DNA from: CALKJU01 sp035326425
GTDB taxonomy: Bacteria > Pseudomonadota > Alphaproteobacteria > Geminicoccales > Geminicoccaceae
Direction: 5' to 3'
DNA length: 64,000 nt
Assembly: GCA_035326425.1 (NCBI GenBank)
Contig: DAOLFG010000003.1
Coordinates: 77,301 to 141,300, forward strand
Shown: positions 60,652-64,000 of the stretch, in pieces
Layout of the letters: every line of letters starts with the position of its first letter
Numbering within the stretch: position 1 is the first letter of the stretch
The notes under the pieces: generated by a model
Told to the model about the DNA's origin: nothing
What the model saw: the letters and a program-made list of their open reading frames with translations, nothing else
Database searches by the model: none
Translations under genes and position numbers: made by a program

Positions 60652-62103
60652 GTGGGCGGCGGGATCGCGGCGGCGGTCGGCCTGCTGCTCGCCGCCGGCG
60701 CCGCCCAGGCCCAGATCCGCACAGCACCGCTCGATCCGGCCCCGCCGGACTACGCCGCCGCCGTCGCCGGCAAGCTCGCCCGCGCCGAAGCCCGCATCGC
60801 GGCACTGGAGCCGCCGCGATCGGCTCCCGGCGCCGTCGAGATCATCGACGCCGACGACGCGCCCGCCCTGCGCAAGAGCTTCATCGACACCACGCGCCGG
60901 GCCCGCGGCTGGTCCGGCCGCGCCATCCGCATCGCCTCGGGCGGCTGGACGCTCGGCGACGTCGCCCTGGCGCTAGCTGCGCCCGAGCTGCTCGCCTGCC
61001 ATGCCGGCCGCTGCGGGCTCGGAGCACCACTGCTGGTCGAGGCCGGTGCCGCCCTGCACATCGGTGCCGCCGCCGGCTCGGCCGAGCTGCGGCTGGACCA
61101 GGCCCGCGGCGCCTTCGTCGTCAGCCACGGGCTGCTCGACATCCGCGACGCCTCGATCTCCGGCCGCCGCCCGGACGGCGCTCCGGCGACCGGCGTCGGG
61201 CCTGACTTCCGGCCATTCCTGCTGGTCAACGACGCCGGCCGGCTGGTGATCGACGGCAGCCGCCTGGCGCATCTGGGCTACGACGCCCCGACCGCCTACG
61301 GCGTCACGCTCTCCACCACCGAGCGCATCGGCGAGCCCGCGGCCCGGCCCTCGGCGCTGATCCACGATTCGACCTTCCGCGACCTGCACTACGGCTTCTA
61401 CAGCCATGGTGCCGCGGCCGTGGACATCCTGGACAGCCGCTACCTCGACTGCGTGGTCTACGGCATCGACCCGCACGACGGCACCTCCGACATGCTGGTG
61501 GCCGGCAACACCGTGCAGGGCACGCGGATCGCCCACGGCATCATCGCCTCGCGGCGCGTCGCCGACATCGTCGTCCACGACAACCGCAGCATCGGCAATG
61601 CCGGGTCCGGCATCGCGCTGGATCGCGGCGTCACCGGCGCGGTGGTCGCCGGCAACCTGGTCACCGGCAACGCCGCCAACGGCATCACGCTCTACGAGAG
61701 CCACGATGTCACGCTCGCCGGCAACCGCATCGTCCGCAACGGCCGCAACGGCATCCGTCTGCGCCAAGCCGCCGGCATCTGGATCGCCGGCAACATCGTG
61801 GTCGGCAACGGCCGGCACGGGCTCGAGGCCAGCAACCGCACGCCGGAGCGCGAGGCCACGCCCGAGGAGGCGAGCTTCGCCCGGCCGGTGACGCTCACGC
61901 TGGCCGGCAACCGCTTCGCCGGCAACCGCGAATCCGCCTGCAGCTTCAAGGGTATCGCCCGGCTGGACCTGGTGCCGGCCCCGGCCGGCACCGTCCTCGC
62001 CGCCTGCGGCGACCCGCCGTCGGTGGCGGGCGACCTGCCCTGGGCCGCCGCCATCGCCGAGGCCGACGGCCGCCACGAGCCGCTGCGCCTCGCAGCACCC
62101 TAG
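60652..62103 (+). CDS. AlgG-like right-handed beta-helix epimerase
   Basis: 483 residues from GTG 60652. A short export signal (AAAVGLLLAAGAAQAQ) is followed by a parallel beta-helix. The motif YGIDPHDGTS (Asp273-Pro-His-Asp276) is the catalytic DPHD of mannuronan C5-epimerases, and the turns IAHGIIASR, SGIALDRGV and NGITLYESHDV follow the AlgG order. The reaction would be conversion of D-mannuronate to L-guluronate in periplasmic polymer. No alginate polymerase genes are nearby, so the true polymer is uncertain. Confidence 0.82.
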   Translation: MGGGIAAAVGLLLAAGAAQAQIRTAPLDPAPPDYAAAVAGKLARAEARIAALEPPRSAPGAVEIIDADDAPALRKSFIDTTRRARGWSGRAIRIASGGWTLGDVALALAAPELLACHAGRCGLGAPLLVEAGAALHIGAAAGSAELRLDQARGAFVVSHGLLDIRDASISGRRPDGAPATGVGPDFRPFLLVNDAGRLVIDGSRLAHLGYDAPTAYGVTLSTTERIGEPAARPSALIHDSTFRDLHYGFYSHGAAAVDILDSRYLDCVVYGIDPHDGTSDMLVAGNTVQGTRIAHGIIASRRVADIVVHDNRSIGNAGSGIALDRGVTGAVVAGNLVTGNAANGITLYESHDVTLAGNRIVRNGRNGIRLRQAAGIWIAGNIVVGNGRHGLEASNRTPEREATPEEASFARPVTLTLAGNRFAGNRESACSFKGIARLDLVPAPAGTVLAACGDPPSVAGDLPWAAAIAEADGRHEPLRLAAP

Positions 62104-62420
62104 CCTTCCCCCGGCAGCCCCAGCATCTCGACCACCTCGTCCATGGCCGTGCCCTTCGGCACCGCCAGCCAGCGCCCCGGTTCGCCGCAGCGGATCGCCA
62201 TCACCGCCCGCTTCGGGCAGATCTTCAGGCAGCCGATCTCGACCACCCCCACCCGATCCTTCCGCACCCGCTTGCCCTTGCCGGCGAGGCCCAATCGCTT
62301 GCGCAGCGCCTTGGCCAGCCGCTCGCGGCCATCCTCGCCGAACCCGCCGCCCGCCCGCTTCGAGCACTTGCGGCAGACCAGCACCACCTCCTGCCAGTCG
62401 GACCGGACCCGCTTGATCAG
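62100..62420 (-). CDS. Small [2Fe-2S] thioredoxin-like ferredoxin domain protein
   Basis: 106 residues. It begins near SDWQEVVLVCRKCSKRAGGG and carries a second Cys pair in IGCLKICPKRAV, the C-x2-C and C-x3-C spacing of thioredoxin-like [2Fe-2S] proteins. No ATG or GTG lies ahead of the conserved core. A CTG at 62420 overlapping the prfC stop (CTGA) is the best start I can find, so the exact N-terminus is uncertain. It overlaps the convergent epimerase stop. Confidence 0.75.
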   Translation of the reverse strand: MIKRVRSDWQEVVLVCRKCSKRAGGGFGEDGRERLAKALRKRLGLAGKGKRVRKDRVGVVEIGCLKICPKRAVMAIRCGEPGRWLAVPKGTAMDEVVEMLGLPGEG

Positions 62421-64000
62421 TGCCGCTCCCTGGTCGCCGTCAGCCTGAGCTTCGGGAAGTCCTCCTGCACCCGGCCGAGATCCCACGAGTTGCGCGCCAT
62501 GAACACCGGGTTGCCGTCGCGGTCCTCGGCGAGGCTGGCGCGCTTGGTCGACAGGAACCGCTCCATCTCGGCCTTGTCGTCGCAGGCGCACCAGCGCGCC
62601 GTGACGTAGGGGGCGGCCTCGAAGGTGATCGGCACCTCGTACTCGCTCTCCAGCCGGGTCTGCAGCACGTCGAGCTGCAGCTGCCCGACCACGCCGACGA
62701 TCCAGTCGTTGCCGAGCAGCGGCCGGAACACCTGCGTCACCCCTTCCTCGGCCAGATCGCCCAGCGCCCGCCCGAGATGCTTGGCCCGCATCGGATCGGC
62801 GAGGCGCACCCGCATCAGGATTTCCGGCGCGAAATCGGGAATCCCGGTGAAGCGGATCGGTTCGCCCTCGGACAGCGCGTCGCCGACCCTGAGCTGGCCG
62901 TGGTTGGGCACGCCGATGATGTCGCCGGGCCAGGCCTCCTCGGCCAGCTCGCGCTGCTTGGCCAGGAAGAAGATCGGGTTGTGGACGGTGATCTGCTTGG
63001 CCCCGCGCGCCAGGCCCAGCCGCATGCCGCGCTCGAAATGGCCCGAGCACAGCCGCATGAAGGCGATGCGGTCGCGGTGCTTCGGATCCATGTTGGCCTG
63101 GACCTTGAACACGAAGCCCGTCACCTCGGCCTCGTCCGGCTCGACGGTCCGGGGCTCGCCCGGCTGCGGCCGCGGGCTGGGCGCGAAGTCCGCCAGCGCC
63201 TGCAGCAAGGCCCTGATCCCGAAGGTCTTCAGCGCACTGCCGAAGAACACCGGCGTCAGGTGCCCGGCGCGGTAGGCCTCGGCATCGAACGGCGCCATCG
63301 CCCCCTCGACCAGCTCCAGCTCCTGTGCCGTCGCCTCGATCTGCGCCGCCGGCATCCGCCCCGACAGCTTCTCCCGGTCGAACCCGTCGACGACCTCCTC
63401 GGTCGCCGTGCCCTCGTCACCCGTCAGCAGCACCGTCCGCTTGCGCCACAGATCGTACACGCCGCGAAAACCCTGCCCCATGCCGATCGGCCACACCGCC
63501 GGGCTGGTCTCGAGCTGCAGCTGGTCGGCGATCTCGTCGAGCAGCTCGATCGGGTCGCGCGCCTCGCGGTCCATCTTGTTGACGAAGGTGGCGATCGGCA
63601 CGTCGCGCAGCCGGCACACCTCGAACAGTTTTCGCGTCTGCGGCTCGATGCCCTTGGCGGCGTCGATCACCATGACGGCACTGTCGACCGCCGTCAGCGT
63701 CCGATAGGTGTCCTCGGAAAAATCCTCGTGGCCCGGCGTGTCCAGCAGGTTGAACACCCGCTCGCCCCACTCGAAGGTCATCACCGAGGTGGTGACCGAG
63801 ATGCCGCGCTTCTGCTCGATCGCCATCCAGTCCGACCGCGCCCGCCGCCGCTCGCCGCGCGCCTTGACCTCGCCGGCGAGATGGATGGCGCCACCGAACA
63901 GCAGGAGCTTCTCGGTCAGCGTCGTCTTGCCGGCGTCGGGGTGCGAGATGATGGCGAAGGTCCGCCGCCGCGCTGCGGCATCGCGCACGACCTCGCTGTG
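62417..64000 (-). CDS. prfC: Peptide chain release factor 3 (PrfC)
   Basis: At least 523 residues. The GTPase G1 is SHPDAGKTTLTEKLL, the switch regions are KRGISVTTSVM and LLDTPGHEDFSEDTYR, and G4 is NKMDR. Later domains match RF3 (FRPLLGNDWIVGVVGQLQLDVL). A GTG at 63988 could be the start, but the frame is open to the window end, so the gene may extend beyond it. RF3 releases RF1/RF2 from the ribosome after termination. Confidence 0.95.
   Translation of the reverse strand, partial: HSEVVRDAAARRRTFAIISHPDAGKTTLTEKLLLFGGAIHLAGEVKARGERRRARSDWMAIEQKRGISVTTSVMTFEWGERVFNLLDTPGHEDFSEDTYRTLTAVDSAVMVIDAAKGIEPQTRKLFEVCRLRDVPIATFVNKMDREARDPIELLDEIADQLQLETSPAVWPIGMGQGFRGVYDLWRKRTVLLTGDEGTATEEVVDGFDREKLSGRMPAAQIEATAQELELVEGAMAPFDAEAYRAGHLTPVFFGSALKTFGIRALLQALADFAPSPRPQPGEPRTVEPDEAEVTGFVFKVQANMDPKHRDRIAFMRLCSGHFERGMRLGLARGAKQITVHNPIFFLAKQRELAEEAWPGDIIGVPNHGQLRVGDALSEGEPIRFTGIPDFAPEILMRVRLADPMRAKHLGRALGDLAEEGVTQVFRPLLGNDWIVGVVGQLQLDVLQTRLESEYEVPITFEAAPYVTARWCACDDKAEMERFLSTKRASLAEDRDGNPVFMARNSWDLGRVQEDFPKLRLTATRERH

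Overview
The window comes from the chromosome of an alphaproteobacterium with very GC-rich DNA (about 70% by eye). It encodes the cell-cycle regulator CtrA, divergent from fliI-fliJ and with a TTAA-N7-TTAA box between them. It also has a ribF-ileS-lspA-(DUF3035 lipoprotein)-M16-M16-mutL run, an endonuclease-type MutL, an fdxA-carD pair and an alphaproteobacterial LexA box. A deep-branching Rhodospirillales or Geminicoccales-type organism fits, but the genus cannot be read from the sequence.

1-19.5 kb: the distal part of a type VI secretion (T6SS) cluster. The plus-strand run is tagH (5' cut by the window edge), tssK, tssL with an OmpA domain, tssM, tagF, pppA, a TPR protein, and a PAAR-Rhs effector whose last ~120 residues look like a deaminase-fold toxin. 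The minus-strand genes are vgrG, an OmpA-domain lipoprotein and the kinase ppkA. PpkA, PppA, the FHA protein and TagF form the usual post-translational switch. No immunity gene is visible beside the Rhs toxin tip. The sheath, tube and baseplate genes must lie upstream of the window.

19.7-25 kb: a VirA-like hybrid histidine kinase overlaps a di-haem cytochrome c peroxidase gene, with an OmpR-type regulator divergent and preceded by a strong leader hairpin. A gene-free stretch and tRNA-Ala(CGC) follow.

25-45 kb: mostly housekeeping. Here are yggT, DUF167, folD, ctrA, fliI-fliJ, a [2Fe-2S] ferredoxin with its reductase, a nitroreductase, a MaoC hydratase, the ribF-to-mutL run, fdxA, carD, a GST and an RraA-like protein.

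44-50 kb: a secreted TPR/peptidoglycan-binding protein whose Shine-Dalgarno lies in a hairpin, an AlgI-type MBOAT acyltransferase with an SGNH-like partner, an oxidoreductase, a TerB-like protein and a secreted propeller-like protein.

50.3-53.6 kb: a complete IS1-family element of 3,272 bp with 19-bp terminal inverted repeats and an 8-bp target duplication. It carries four cargo genes besides the transposase, including an XRE-ImmA/IrrE regulator-protease paired with an unknown protein under its own promoter/operator. It sits in the last codons of a methyltransferase gene and supplies that gene's stop codon. This cargo-bearing element is the most novel feature of the window.

53.6-64 kb: two paralogous methyltransferases, a radical SAM protein behind a LexA box, a lipoprotein, an S9 peptidase, a membrane protein preceded by a decayed partial copy of itself, an AlgG-like beta-helix epimerase, a small [2Fe-2S] protein and prfC (reaching the window end).
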